Source of the DNA: an uncultured Bacteroidota bacterium | GTDB taxonomy: Bacteria; Bacteroidota; Bacteroidia; Flavobacteriales; BACL11 | Length of the DNA: 15,214 nucleotides | NCBI GenBank assembly: GCA_902514225.1 | Contig: CABXPN010000023.1 | Span: 1 to 15,214 of the forward strand | Direction of reading: 5' to 3' | In this document: piece after piece, positions 1-8,159 of the stretch | How the letters are laid out: every line of letters starts with the position of its first letter | Numbering within the stretch: position 1 is the first letter of the stretch | Made by a program: the position numbers and the translations under genes | The notes under the pieces: generated by a model | What the model was told of the DNA's origin: nothing | What the model saw: the letters and a program-made list of their open reading frames with translations, nothing else | Databases searched by the model: none

Positions 1-339
1 TTCGTATGCTTTTTCAGAATATTCTAAACTTTTTTTTATCTCATCATTATAATAATAAATCTGTGATATTTCATAATATGGTGTTGGTAACGATTTATCT
101 AATTTTATACATTTTTCAAAGTACTTTATTGCTTCTGAATAATTCTCTAATGATTTTTCTTTTATGGCTCTGAAAAAGTAAGTTTTGTACTGATATTCTT
201 CTTTACTTTTTTCGTTTTCTTTATTTTTCGAGTTTTTATTTTTATTTTTTGTTCCCTCAGGATAAAACGAATTTTTCTGTGCGTTTATATTTGTAAAAAC
301 AAACAAAATTAAAAATGATATGAGATAAATATTCCTCAT
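1..339 (-). CDS. Secreted TPR-repeat protein, N-terminal part (truncated by window edge)
   Basis: An open frame of 113 codons starts with ATG at 339 and runs off the left edge. The ATG follows the dut stop codon with no gap, so the two are almost certainly co-transcribed. Residues 1-20 form a signal peptide (K/R-poor start, hydrophobic core, cleavage expected after Asn-Ala at 19-20). Residues 29-48 are a low-complexity, charged Lys/Asn/Glu linker. From about residue 52 the sequence has TPR character: one repeat at about 52-85 with the AIKYFEKCIKLD pattern, and a second beginning at about 86 (PYYEISQIYY, then SLEYSEKAYE). The product is therefore exported and probably acts as a periplasmic or envelope scaffold. 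A TPR protein next to dut and a flippase is, as far as I recall, a common flavobacterial arrangement. Its specific role is unknown and the C-terminal part is not visible. Confidence 0.85.
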   Translation of the reverse strand, partial: MRNIYLISFLILFVFTNINAQKNSFYPEGTKNKNKNSKNKENEKSKEEYQYKTYFFRAIKEKSLENYSEAIKYFEKCIKLDKSLPTPYYEISQIYYYNDEIKKSLEYSEKAYE

Positions 340-774
340 TTATTTTACTCCGGTACTTCCAAAACCTCCAGTTCCTCTATCAGTTTCTTCTAATATATCA
401 ACTTCAGTCCAATCAGCTTGTTCGTGTTGTGTAATTACCATTTGAGCAATTCTTTCACCATCTTCTATTACAAATTCTTCAGATGAAAGATTTACTAAAA
501 TTACACCTACCTCTCCTCTATAATCAGCATCAATTGTTCCTGGAGAATTTAATACTGTAATTCCTTTTTTAAACGCTAGTCCACTTCTTGGTCTTACTTG
601 GGCTTCATATCCTACAGGAAGCTCCATAAAAATTCCTGTTTTTACAATAGTTCTTTCTAATGGTTTTAGTTCTATTGACTTATCAATATTTGCTCTTAAA
701 TCCATACCAGCAGAAGCTATTGTTGAATAATGTGGTAGGTTATGTTTTGATTTGTTTACTACTTTTACTTTCAT
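340..774 (-). CDS. dut: dUTP diphosphatase (dUTPase)
   Basis: This enzyme hydrolyses dUTP to dUMP and pyrophosphate in the cytoplasm. It keeps uracil out of DNA and supplies dUMP for thymidylate synthesis. All five motifs of the trimeric dUTPase family are present in order: AGMDLRA (22-28), RPRSGLA (61-67), [12 protein letters not shown] (79-90) with the catalytic Asp82, ERIAQMVI (107-114), and the C-terminal P-loop-like arm [10 protein letters not shown] (133-142) that closes over the substrate. At 144 residues it is a normal full length. The ATG at 774 starts directly on the first conserved strand. The gene lies 4 nt after the flippase stop and abuts the TPR gene, so it is an internal operon member. 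The pairing with a flippase has no known biochemical link and probably reflects conserved gene order only. Confidence 0.97.
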   Translation of the reverse strand: MKVKVVNKSKHNLPHYSTIASAGMDLRANIDKSIELKPLERTIVKTGIFMELPVGYEAQVRPRSGLAFKKGITVLNSPGTIDADYRGEVGVILVNLSSEEFVIEDGERIAQMVITQHEQADWTEVDILEETDRGTGGFGSTGVK

Positions 775-778
775 CTTT

Positions 779-2341
779 TTAATTGAATAATTTAGGGTTT
801 GAAATTACATCTTTTTTAGGTTTCTCTAAATAAAAAACAATGCTTATAAATATTATTATATAGAGTATAGAAAAAGCAAGGCTATGTATTGTCTCAATTG
901 TCTTACTCAGAAATTCATCAAATCCAGGTAGAGAAAATGGTAAATACACGATAGTATCTGATATTAAATATAATAGGGAGGGAAGAAAAACAGGAAATAG
1001 TGCTAATCCTAAATAAAATAATATTCTTTGTAATTGATATGGGACAATAAAGTGTCTTTTTCCTAAAAAATATGAAGCAACTGTCATACTAAAATAACAA
1101 ATAAGTGTTGCCCAAGCCGATCCTAAAAAACCAATTTTAGGAATTAAAATAAAATTTAAACACAAAGTAATTATGGCTCCGAATATAGATAAATAAGCTC
1201 CATATTTTGTCTTTTCAGAAAGTTTATACCAGATAGATAAGTTGTAATATATTCCTAAAAATAGATTAGCTGCAAGTAAAATAGAAACTACCTTAAACCC
1301 TCTTTCATCATGATAATTCTCTCCTAAGAATAGAATAATAAATTCATAAAACATGGTAACAACTAAAAATATCAAAGAAGTAATAATGACAAAATACTTC
1401 ATTACATCTGCATATATTTTCCGGGAATTTTTTTCTTTTTCTTGTGCAAAAAAGAAAGGTTCTGCTGCAAACCGGAAAGTTTGAATAAATAATATCATAA
1501 GTATAGATAATTTATAAAAAGCCCCATATAACCCTAATTCAGTAGATGCATTTACAGTATCTGGTAAAAGGTGTTTTAAAAGAATCCTATCTATTGTCTC
1601 GTTAGTCATTCCCGCTAAACCAGCTATTAATAAAGGTAAAGCGTAAATCATCATTTGTTTCCAGAGTTTCTTATCAAAAATCCAAACAGACTTTATCATC
1701 TCAGGAAGTAACATTAAAAATGTAATTGCACTCGCTATCAAATTAGCAATAAAAATATAACCTACTCCATATCCTTCTGAATAAACTGAATTAACAAATT
1801 CTACTGAGGAAAGTCCTTTTTCCAAAGCATAAGGACAATAAATAATAAAGAATAAATTTAAACCTATATTGATGAAAATATTAACCAATCTAACTACTGC
1901 AAATCTACTAGCGTTATTTTTTTCTCTTAATTTTGCAAATGAAATAGATGAAACAGCATCTAAACCAATAATTAATGCAAAAAACTGGATATACTCAGAA
2001 TGATTTGGATATTCCAGCCAATTTGCAATTGGAATAGCAGAAGAAAATATTATAAAAACAAATAAAGTAGAAGTTACAAGCAACGAAATTAAAGAGGTAC
2101 TATAAACTGTTCTTTTGTTCGGGACCTTCTGGCTGTACCTAAAAAAAGCGGTTTCTATACCATAAGTAAGTATTACAACCAAAAACGCTACATATGCGTA
2201 AAGTTCAGTAACAATTCCATATTCTTCAGGTAAAAAATAACGAGTATAAAGAGGTACTAATAAGTAATTAAGCAGTCTTCCGACTACACTACTTAAACCA
2301 TAAATTACAGTTTGTCCCGCTAATTTTTTAAGTGGATTCAA
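779..2341 (-). CDS. Wzx-type polysaccharide/lipid-linked oligosaccharide flippase
   Basis: This is a 520-residue polytopic inner-membrane protein of the MOP (multidrug/oligosaccharidyl-lipid/polysaccharide) exporter superfamily. It has about 12-14 hydrophobic segments separated by short basic loops. The N-terminus ([20 protein letters not shown], residues 5-24, then [12 protein letters not shown]) is the typical signature of oligosaccharide flippases in flavobacteria. The expected role is moving an undecaprenyl-linked glycan across the inner membrane; the actual substrate cannot be read from the sequence. The start is notable: the codon giving the expected N-terminus is TTG at 2341-2339. It follows the TAA stop of the enoyl-CoA hydratase gene immediately and in the same frame, so no upstream extension is possible. 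No ATG nearby would preserve the conserved first helix. Translation probably depends on ribosomes arriving from the upstream gene. No glycosyltransferases are adjacent. Confidence 0.88.
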   Translation of the reverse strand: MNPLKKLAGQTVIYGLSSVVGRLLNYLLVPLYTRYFLPEEYGIVTELYAYVAFLVVILTYGIETAFFRYSQKVPNKRTVYSTSLISLLVTSTLFVFIIFSSAIPIANWLEYPNHSEYIQFFALIIGLDAVSSISFAKLREKNNASRFAVVRLVNIFINIGLNLFFIIYCPYALEKGLSSVEFVNSVYSEGYGVGYIFIANLIASAITFLMLLPEMIKSVWIFDKKLWKQMMIYALPLLIAGLAGMTNETIDRILLKHLLPDTVNASTELGLYGAFYKLSILMILFIQTFRFAAEPFFFAQEKEKNSRKIYADVMKYFVIITSLIFLVVTMFYEFIILFLGENYHDERGFKVVSILLAANLFLGIYYNLSIWYKLSEKTKYGAYLSIFGAIITLCLNFILIPKIGFLGSAWATLICYFSMTVASYFLGKRHFIVPYQLQRILFYLGLALFPVFLPSLLYLISDTIVYLPFSLPGFDEFLSKTIETIHSLAFSILYIIIFISIVFYLEKPKKDVISNPKLFN

Positions 2342-3115
2342 TTAAAAATTTGCTTTTCTTTTTTCTAAAAATGCTGTTGTTCCTTCTGTAAATTGTTCTG
2401 TTCCGAAACATTTCCCGAACTCTATTTTTTCTACTTCAAAACCATCTACACCATCAATAAAACCTGCATTTACTGATTTTATTGCAGAAGAAATTGCCAT
2501 TGGAGAATTCCTACAAATCTTAGATGCTATCTTTTCACAATTTGATATTAAATCTTCTTGATCGCAAATGCTATTTAGTAATCCCCATTGTAAAGCGTCC
2601 TCTGCAGACAACATTCCTGAAGTACATATCATTTCCATTGCTTTTCCTTTTCCAACTAAATTTGATAACCTTTGGGTTCCTCCATAACCAGGAATAAGCC
2701 CTAAAGAAACTTCTGGTAATCCCATTTTAGCATTTAATGAAGCGACACGAATATGGCAAGACATAGCTAGCTCTAATCCCCCTCCTAAAGCAAAACCATT
2801 TACTGCTGCAATAGTTGGTTTTGAACAGTTTTCTAATAAATCGAACAATTGTTCTTGTCCTTTTCTTGCTAAATTCTCTCCTTCTTCTATTGAGAAACCT
2901 GCAAATTCTTTAATATCCGCACCCGCGACAAATGCCTTTGTCCCACTTCCTGTAAGGATGATACATCTTACTTCATTATTCTCTTTAGAATAAAGTATTG
3001 AAGAATTTAACTCCTTTATGGTTTCGGAATTTAAAGCGTTTAGTTGATTAGGTCTATTTATGGTTATGTAAGAAATATTGTCCGAGATTTCTAATAGAAT
3101 GTTGTTATAGTTCAT
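2342..3115 (-). CDS. Enoyl-CoA hydratase/isomerase (crotonase) family protein
   Basis: This 257-residue protein has the usual length of bacterial enoyl-CoA hydratases, which add water to trans-2-enoyl-CoA in beta-oxidation and related pathways. The oxyanion-hole region AFVAGADIKEF (61-71) is present. NGFALGGGLELAMSC (106-120) and GLPEVSLGLIPGYGGTQR (132-149) follow. The two catalytic glutamates of true hydratases are conserved as Glu115 and Glu135. That favours hydratase activity over the other reactions of the crotonase fold. The specific substrate cannot be assigned, and no thiolase or hydroxyacyl-CoA dehydrogenase gene is nearby. The ATG at 3115 lies about 10 nt after the predicted transcription start of the promoter at 3133-3140. 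It is the first gene after the ATP synthase terminator and heads the unit ECH-flippase-dut-TPR. Confidence 0.92.
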   Translation of the reverse strand: MNYNNILLEISDNISYITINRPNQLNALNSETIKELNSSILYSKENNEVRCIILTGSGTKAFVAGADIKEFAGFSIEEGENLARKGQEQLFDLLENCSKPTIAAVNGFALGGGLELAMSCHIRVASLNAKMGLPEVSLGLIPGYGGTQRLSNLVGKGKAMEMICTSGMLSAEDALQWGLLNSICDQEDLISNCEKIASKICRNSPMAISSAIKSVNAGFIDGVDGFEVEKIEFGKCFGTEQFTEGTTAFLEKRKANF

Positions 3116-3132
3116 TGTATTAATTGTTTTTA

Positions 3133-3140
3133 CAAATATA
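3133..3140 (-). promoter_or_regulatory. Bacteroidetes-type -7 promoter element for the enoyl-CoA hydratase unit
   Basis: The minus strand reads TATATTTG here, an exact match to the Bacteroidetes -7 consensus TAnnTTTG. It sits between the ATP operon terminator and the ATG at 3115, giving a predicted 5' leader of about 10 nt. No clear TTTG/TTG -33 element is seen at the expected 19-21 nt upstream. In such AT-rich DNA an 8-mer can occur by chance. Position right after a terminator is the main support. Confidence 0.55.
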
Positions 3141-3163
3141 GTATTTCAGTTTTTCGAAAAATA

Positions 3164-3194
3164 AAAAACCCCCTACAAAATGTAGAGGGTTTTT
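3164..3194 (-). terminator. Intrinsic terminator of the ATP synthase operon
   Basis: On the minus strand an A-rich arm and CCCTCTACA pair with TGTAGGGGG followed by a run of six T, around a 3-nt loop. The 14-bp stem includes one G-U wobble (3172 with 3186); on the plus strand the same position is an A-C mismatch, so the fold favours minus-strand RNA. It lies 23 nt beyond the atpG stop codon, which is classic rho-independent terminator geometry. Confidence 0.92.
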
Positions 3195-3216
3195 AACAAT
3201 TTTATTTTAGTCTATC

Positions 3217-4080
3217 TTAACCGTTCAGCGCTTCTGCGCCTCCAACAATTTCCAGAATTTCACCTGTAATTGCTGCTTGACGAGCTTTGTTGTAAGATAA
3301 TGTAAGTTCTTTTTTAAGTTCACCAGCATTATCTGTTGCTTTATGCATAGCTGTCATTCTTGCTCCATGTTCAGATGCGTGTGAATCTAGAACAGCTTTA
3401 AAAAGTTGTGTTTTTAAAGATTTTGGAATTAAATTTTCTACAATGTCTTTCTGATTTGGCTCAAAAATATAATCTCCAACAGTAGCTTCTGTATCTTCAG
3501 GGGACTCAACTGGTAAAAACTGCTCATTCATCACAATTTGAGTAGCTGCATTTTTAAACTGATTGTAAAGTAATACTACTTTATCGTATTCAGTATTTGT
3601 AAAAGCATCCATAATTTTTTGAGCAATTTCAGAAGTATTATCAAATGTTAAATCAGAATATAAATCATCATGGGAAGAAATAACGTTATAACCATTTTTA
3701 TCAAAATTCTCAGAAGATTTTTTACCAATAGAAATAATGTCGGTTTCTACTCCTTTATACTCTCTATCCATCAAAGATTTAGCTTTCTTAATGATGTTTG
3801 CGTTAAACCCTCCACAAAGACCTCTATTAGAGGTAATAGTAACTAGTAATACCTTCTTTAAATCTCTGTTTTCAGAATAAATACCGCCTTCAGAACTATC
3901 TAAAGTCGAACTTAAATTTACCAATAATTCTGTAAGTTTATTTGCGTATGGTCTCATTTGAGTAACCGCATCCTGAGCTCTTTTTAACTTAGCTGCAGAT
4001 ACCATTTTCATAGCAGATGTAATCTGCATAGTTGACCCTACTGATGTAATTCTAGAACGTATTTCTTTTAAGTTCGCCAT
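3217..4080 (-). CDS. atpG: F1 ATP synthase gamma subunit
   Basis: The gamma subunit is the central rotor shaft of F1 and couples c-ring rotation to catalysis in the alpha3-beta3 hexamer. At 287 residues it has the normal length. The N-terminal helix (MANLKEIRSRITSVGSTMQI, continuing into TSAMKMVSAAKLKRAQ) and the C-terminal helix (YNKARQAAITGEILEIVGGA, about 264-283) are the family's hallmark ends, which form the coiled-coil shaft. The middle (ITSNRGLCGGFNANI) is the conserved Rossmann-like region contacting epsilon and the c-ring. The ATG at 4080 is 2 nt after the atpA stop. It is the last gene of the operon: the terminator follows directly, and atpD and atpC are not present. Confidence 0.98.
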   Translation of the reverse strand: MANLKEIRSRITSVGSTMQITSAMKMVSAAKLKRAQDAVTQMRPYANKLTELLVNLSSTLDSSEGGIYSENRDLKKVLLVTITSNRGLCGGFNANIIKKAKSLMDREYKGVETDIISIGKKSSENFDKNGYNVISSHDDLYSDLTFDNTSEIAQKIMDAFTNTEYDKVVLLYNQFKNAATQIVMNEQFLPVESPEDTEATVGDYIFEPNQKDIVENLIPKSLKTQLFKAVLDSHASEHGARMTAMHKATDNAGELKKELTLSYNKARQAAITGEILEIVGGAEALNG

Positions 4081-4082
4081 AA

Positions 4083-5663
4083 TTAGTTAGCGTATTTCTG
4101 AGAAAGATCAGCAGCTACTTTCTCAATAGTAGATTTAATTTCATCTGTTAATTTTCCAACCGCTAAAGAATCTAATGTGTCTTGGTGTTTTGCATGTAAA
4201 AATGCCATAAACTCAGATTCGAATTCTTTAATTTTATTTACAGGAACATCTAATAACAATCCGTTAGTACCACAGTAAATAATAGCGGCTTGTTCTTCAA
4301 CTCTTAACGGAGAATATTGTCCTTGTTTAAGGATTTCTACATTTCTTTTACCTTTTTCGATAATAGCTGTTGTTGCAGCATCAAGGTCAGATCCAAACTT
4401 TGCAAATGCTTCTAATTCTCTATATTGAGCTTGGTCTAATTTTAAAGTTCCTGAAATCTTTTTCATAGACTTAATTTGAGCTGAACCACCCACACGAGAG
4501 ACCGAAATACCTACGTTAATTGCAGGACGAACACCTGATAAAAATAAGTTCGATTCTAAAAAAATCTGTCCATCAGTAATAGAAATTACATTTGTAGGAA
4601 TATAAGCCGATACATCACCCGCTTGAGTTTCAATAATTGGTAATGCGGTTAAAGAACCACCTCCTTTTACTTTACCTTTTAAAGATTCTGGTAAATCGTT
4701 CATTTGAGAAGCGATAGTATCATCATTAATTACTTTTGCAGCTCTCTCTAACAATCTAGAGTGTAAGTAAAATACATCTCCTGGATACGCCTCTCTTCCT
4801 GGAGGCCTTCTAAGTAATAAAGAAACCTCTCTGTATGCAACTGCTTGTTTTGATAAGTCATCAAATACAATTAAAGCAGGTCTACCAGTATCTCTAAAAT
4901 ATTCTCCAATTGCCGCTCCTGAAAGTGGTGCGTAAAATTGCATTGGAGCAGGATCAGAGGCTGAAGCCGCAATAATAACAGTATAAGCAAGAGCTCCAGC
5001 GTCTTCTAATGTTTTAGCAAGTGCTGCAACAGTAGAGTTTTTCTGACCAACAGCAACATAGATACAAAAAACTGGCTCTCCTTTATCGTAAAATTCTTTT
5101 TGGTTAATAATTGTATCAATAGCTACAGCTGTTTTACCAGTTTGTCTGTCTCCAATAATTAACTCTCTTTGTCCTCTACCTATAGGAATCATAGCATCAA
5201 CTGCTTTTAATCCTGTTTGTAATGGCTCGTTTACAGGTTGTCTGTAAATTACACCTGGAGCTTTTCTTTCAATTGGCATTTCGAATGTTTCTCCTTGAAT
5301 TGGTCCCTTCCCATCAATAGGATTACCCATTGTGTCCACAACTCTTCCCAACATTCCCTCACCTACCTTAATAGAAGCGATCTGCTTAGTTCTTTTTACA
5401 GTATCTCCTTCTTTAGTTCCTTTTGAAGGTCCTAATAATACCGCTCCAACATTATCTTCTTCAAGATTTAGTACGATAGCTTTTACCCCGTTTTCAAATT
5501 CAATTAATTCTCCAGATTGAACATTAGTAAGTCCGTAAATACGAGCAATACCATCCCCTACCTGTAATACTGTTCCAACTTCCTCTAATTGAGCTTCTGA
5601 TTTAAAGCTTGAAAGTTGTTGTCTTAAAATTGCTGATACCTCAGCTGGTTTTACTTCTGCCAT
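4083..5663 (-). CDS. atpA: F1 ATP synthase alpha subunit
   Basis: The alpha subunit carries the non-catalytic nucleotide site in the F1 hexamer and supplies the arginine finger to the beta-subunit catalytic site. At 526 residues it is slightly longer than the E. coli protein, as usual in Bacteroidetes. Visible motifs are the Walker A loop GDRQTGKT (171-178), the Walker B segment LIVFDD (264-269), the conserved [15 protein letters not shown] (282-296), and SVSRVGG (387-393) with the arginine finger at Arg390. The N-terminal 10-30 residues are the part expected to bind the delta subunit. The start ATG at 5663 is preceded by an A-rich leader without a Shine-Dalgarno site and lies 12 nt after the atpH stop. 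Two plus-strand open frames inside it are antisense shadows. Confidence 0.99.
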   Translation of the reverse strand: MAEVKPAEVSAILRQQLSSFKSEAQLEEVGTVLQVGDGIARIYGLTNVQSGELIEFENGVKAIVLNLEEDNVGAVLLGPSKGTKEGDTVKRTKQIASIKVGEGMLGRVVDTMGNPIDGKGPIQGETFEMPIERKAPGVIYRQPVNEPLQTGLKAVDAMIPIGRGQRELIIGDRQTGKTAVAIDTIINQKEFYDKGEPVFCIYVAVGQKNSTVAALAKTLEDAGALAYTVIIAASASDPAPMQFYAPLSGAAIGEYFRDTGRPALIVFDDLSKQAVAYREVSLLLRRPPGREAYPGDVFYLHSRLLERAAKVINDDTIASQMNDLPESLKGKVKGGGSLTALPIIETQAGDVSAYIPTNVISITDGQIFLESNLFLSGVRPAINVGISVSRVGGSAQIKSMKKISGTLKLDQAQYRELEAFAKFGSDLDAATTAIIEKGKRNVEILKQGQYSPLRVEEQAAIIYCGTNGLLLDVPVNKIKEFESEFMAFLHAKHQDTLDSLAVGKLTDEIKSTIEKVAADLSQKYAN

Positions 5664-5675
5664 TGTTTTTTATTT

Positions 5676-6233
5676 TTAAAAGTCCTTTATATAAAGGTTT
5701 TTATTAAACGATTTTTTTAATTCTTTTATATTTCTAGATACACTTGCATCTAATTGTTTGTCTCCCATTCTAATTATTACACCTCCTAAAATATTTTCAT
5801 CAACAAACTCTGTTAATTCAACTTCTGATTTCCCGTTCTTCTTAATATAATTCATAATTTCTTCTTTTGTAGAGTTATCAACTGCAGAAGCAGTGGTAAG
5901 TGTAACAGTTTCAATATTGTTATGAATTTTATAAAGAGAAATAAAACTTTCCGCAATACCCTCTAAATATTTCTCTCTTTTTTTGTTTGTAATAATACTA
6001 ATAAAAACCATTGTTATTTCAGTAACTTTCTTTGAGAATATTTCTGAAAGAATGATTAGCTTTTTATCTGTCTTTACAACGGGACTTTTTAATAATTGTG
6101 ACAAATCTCTATTTTGATTGCAAACAGATAATATTAGTTTCATATCAGAAATAGTTGATTCTAAAGAATTGTTTTCTAGTACTAAACTAAGTAGAGATTT
6201 TGCATATCTTGATGTAAGTTTTGTTGCTTGCAT
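5676..6233 (-). CDS. atpH: F1 ATP synthase delta subunit
   Basis: The delta subunit (OSCP homologue) ties the top of F1 to the peripheral stalk made by subunit b. The 185-residue length is normal. The N-terminal helical domain begins with ATKLTSRYAKSLLSL, a typical delta start, and contains the LLKSPVV segment at 62-68. The C-terminal domain has the diagnostic ENILGGVIIRMGDKQLDASV segment (about 145-164), then a basic helix. The sequence is weakly conserved in between, as is usual for this subunit, so position between atpF and atpA adds support. It starts with ATG at 6233, 6 nt after the atpF stop. The last codons contain a 14-bp DNA palindrome, described separately. Confidence 0.95.
   Translation of the reverse strand: MQATKLTSRYAKSLLSLVLENNSLESTISDMKLILSVCNQNRDLSQLLKSPVVKTDKKLIILSEIFSKKVTEITMVFISIITNKKREKYLEGIAESFISLYKIHNNIETVTLTTASAVDNSTKEEIMNYIKKNGKSEVELTEFVDENILGGVIIRMGDKQLDASVSRNIKELKKSFNKNLYIKDF
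5684..5697. repeat. 14-bp perfect palindrome at the 3' end of atpH
   Basis: CCTTTATATAAAGG is its own reverse complement and lies inside the last codons of atpH, about 20 nt before the atpA start. It has no loop, so it is a weak RNA hairpin at best, though two transcripts or strands could pair. It encodes ordinary residues of the delta C-terminus. It may be coincidental in AT-rich coding DNA. Confidence 0.4.
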
Positions 6234-6239
6234 TTTTTC

Positions 6240-6728
6240 TTAATTTAGTTCTGCTTCTTTTAAAGCTTCTGAAACTAATTGTTTCTGTTTGTCAACATTT
6301 TTTAATTCAGATTTAATAACCATTGTCGCCATATCAATAGAAAGGTCAGCTACTGTATTTTTTAATTCAGTAATAGCTTTCATTTTTTCATTAGATATTT
6401 GCTCTTTTGCTGAAATTAAAATTTTATCCGCTTCTGTACTAGCTTTCTCTTTTGCTTCGTTAATAATGTTATTTTTCATTTCTCTAGCTTCTTTGAGTAG
6501 TGTGTCTCTTTCCATTCTTGCTTCTTGTAATATTCTTTCGTTATCCGCATTTAATAATGCCATTTCTTCTTTAGCTTTATCAGCAGCTTTCAAAGCTTCT
6601 TCAATACTTTTATTTCTTTCGTCTACTGAATTTAATATTGGCTTCCATGCAAATTTTTTCAAAACAATTAATAGTAATGTAAATATTATTGTTGTCCATA
6701 TAATTAGTCCTGGGTCAAATGAAATCAT
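6240..6728 (-). CDS. atpF: Fo ATP synthase subunit b
   Basis: Subunit b forms the peripheral stalk that holds F1 stationary against the rotating c-ring. Its 162 residues show the usual design. A short periplasmic N-terminus (ISFDPGL) precedes one transmembrane helix at about 7-26 (GLIIWTTIIFTLLLIVLKKF). A long, highly charged helix from about residue 30 to the end follows, rich in Lys/Glu/Ala with AxxE/AxxK spacing (EEALKAADKAKEEMALLNAD, EARMERDTLLKEAREMKN), a right-handed coiled-coil dimer region. The ATG at 6728 is preceded by an A-rich leader containing the AAAAACT unit twice and no Shine-Dalgarno site. A stem-loop separates it from atpE. The 149-codon plus-strand open frame opposite it is an artefact of its biased codons. 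Confidence 0.97.
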   Translation of the reverse strand: MISFDPGLIIWTTIIFTLLLIVLKKFAWKPILNSVDERNKSIEEALKAADKAKEEMALLNADNERILQEARMERDTLLKEAREMKNNIINEAKEKASTEADKILISAKEQISNEKMKAITELKNTVADLSIDMATMVIKSELKNVDKQKQLVSEALKEAELN

Positions 6729-6750
6729 AATTTTTTAGTTTTTTAGTTTT

Positions 6751-6783
6751 TAATTCCCTGTTACCAACCGTAACAGGGAATTA
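6751..6783 (-). promoter_or_regulatory. Perfect 14-bp stem-loop between atpE and atpF
   Basis: TAATTCCCTGTTAC at 6751-6764 pairs perfectly with GTAACAGGGAATTA at 6770-6783 around a 5-nt loop. It starts 7 nt past the atpE stop codon. On the minus strand the downstream sequence is A-rich rather than a U run, so it is not a standard terminator; the same holds on the plus strand. Its position after the gene for the most abundant subunit fits a 3' mRNA-stabilising or processing structure that raises atpE over downstream genes. That role is inference from position and structure. Confidence 0.85.
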
Positions 6784-6790
6784 ATTTGAT

Positions 6791-7033
<243 letters not shown>

Positions 7034-7057
7034 TTAGTTAAACAAAATTGTTAATAA

Positions 7058-8086
7058 TTAATGATCTTCTTCTTTTACTGCCAGCCCTATAAAAACAGCT
7101 GACAATAGTGTAAATATATATGCTTGTAAAAAAGCTACTAATATCTCTATTAGAAAAATAAATAAAACAAATAAGGTTGATATAGGAGCTACAGACCATC
7201 CTGCTACCACGTTTTCTCCATTATTTGACGCAACAAAAATCAACGATATTAAACTATATATTATAATGTGTCCTGCTGTAATGTTTGCAAATAACCTAAT
7301 CATTAAAGCGAATGGCTTTGTAAAAACTCCAAATATTTCAATTGGAATCATAATTGGCAATAATGCAATTGGTGTCCCTGGGGGTTTAACAATATGTTTC
7401 CAATACCCTTTATTTGCTGATACTGTAATAATAATAAACGTGAACATTGATAAAACAAATGTTACGGAAATATTTCCTGTAACATTTGCTGCTCCTGGGG
7501 TTAGTCCTAATAGATTATTTATTAGTATGAAGAAAAAAACCGTCATCAAAAACATTGTATATTTTTTATATTTTGGACCAATGTTTGATTTAATAATGTC
7601 GTCTCTAACAAAAAGAATCAAAGGTTCTAAAAATGACTGTATCCCTTTTGGAGCTTCTTTTTTATTTTTATAGCTAATCGCTGTTTTTCTCAAAATAAAA
7701 AATAAAATTAATACTGCTAAAAGCATTGAAGCGACATTCTTTGTAATGGAAAGATTAATGAATTCTTTATTGTTTTCCTCTATTATATGATGGTGATCAA
7801 TCTTGTATGATCTATCTCCATTACCTTTGTCAACTTTTGATTTCCCATGATGAAATTCTGATGACATAAAAATATCTAGGTTTCCTTCGGTATACAAAAT
7901 AACCGGAAGAGGAATTGAAACATCTCCCCATAAATGCCATTCGTATGAATCAGCAATATGATGCAAAATTTCAGGGGTTGGATTAAACGCCTCTTCTTTT
8001 ATAGGGTTGTCTTCAGCAAAAATATTTGTTGTTGCTGTTAAAGTCAACAAAGATGTAAAAATTAGTTTGAAAATCGTCTTTTTCAT
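7058..8086 (-). CDS. atpB: Fo ATP synthase subunit a
   Basis: Subunit a is the stator that forms the two ion half-channels against the c-ring. The essential arginine is Arg264 in the conserved LMIRLFANITAGHII (261-275), and the C-terminal helix contains LVAFLQAYIFTLLSAV (316-331). The 342-residue length is longer than the roughly 270 residues of E. coli. Extra N-terminal sequence comprises a cleavable-looking signal peptide (1-24, ending in IFA) and a soluble periplasmic region (25-118), as is usual in Bacteroidetes. That region has a histidine- and charge-rich patch at 79-100 (HHGKSK, then KIDHHH). About five membrane helices follow from residue 119. The ATG at 8086 has an AAGGA at 8099-8103, somewhat distant. 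A -7 promoter element precedes it at 8115-8122. Confidence 0.96.
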   Translation of the reverse strand: MKKTIFKLIFTSLLTLTATTNIFAEDNPIKEEAFNPTPEILHHIADSYEWHLWGDVSIPLPVILYTEGNLDIFMSSEFHHGKSKVDKGNGDRSYKIDHHHIIEENNKEFINLSITKNVASMLLAVLILFFILRKTAISYKNKKEAPKGIQSFLEPLILFVRDDIIKSNIGPKYKKYTMFLMTVFFFILINNLLGLTPGAANVTGNISVTFVLSMFTFIIITVSANKGYWKHIVKPPGTPIALLPIMIPIEIFGVFTKPFALMIRLFANITAGHIIIYSLISLIFVASNNGENVVAGWSVAPISTLFVLFIFLIEILVAFLQAYIFTLLSAVFIGLAVKEEDH

Positions 8087-8114
8087 TTTCTTTTTATGTC
8101 CTTAAAATCGAACG

Positions 8115-8122
8115 CAAAAGTA
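8115..8122 (-). promoter_or_regulatory. Bacteroidetes-type -7 element upstream of atpB
   Basis: The minus strand reads TACTTTTG followed by C, an exact match to TAnnTTTG. It lies in the 73-bp gap between the AtpI-like gene and atpB, the largest gap between bactofilin and atpG. A predicted start about 7 nt downstream gives a leader of about 20-25 nt. It would let atpBEFHAG be transcribed independently of the sprE-led unit. No convincing -33 box is seen. Confidence 0.55.
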
Positions 8123-8159
8123 AATAAATAATTGAATATAAAAGAAAATAATTTAAAAA

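Noticed and set aside
5238..5520. Two overlapping 62-codon frames on the plus strand inside atpA
   Set aside because: They are antisense to the conserved beta-barrel and nucleotide-binding parts of AtpA, mutually overlapping, and without recognisable domains.
5684..5697. Palindrome CCTTTATATAAAGG considered as a regulatory hairpin or operator
   Set aside because: It has no loop, lies within atpH codons, and is composed mostly of A/T, so chance is a sufficient explanation. It is listed as a repeat only.
6289..6738. 149-codon open frame on the plus strand opposite atpF
   Set aside because: It lies fully antisense to a confidently identified subunit b gene. Its Ser/Leu/Ile-rich composition is what the complement of a Lys/Glu/Ala coiled coil gives. 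No ribosome-binding or promoter context supports it.
7266..7673. 135-codon open frame on the plus strand opposite atpB
   Set aside because: It is antisense to subunit a, including the essential Arg region; hydrophobic codons read backwards give a spurious long frame.
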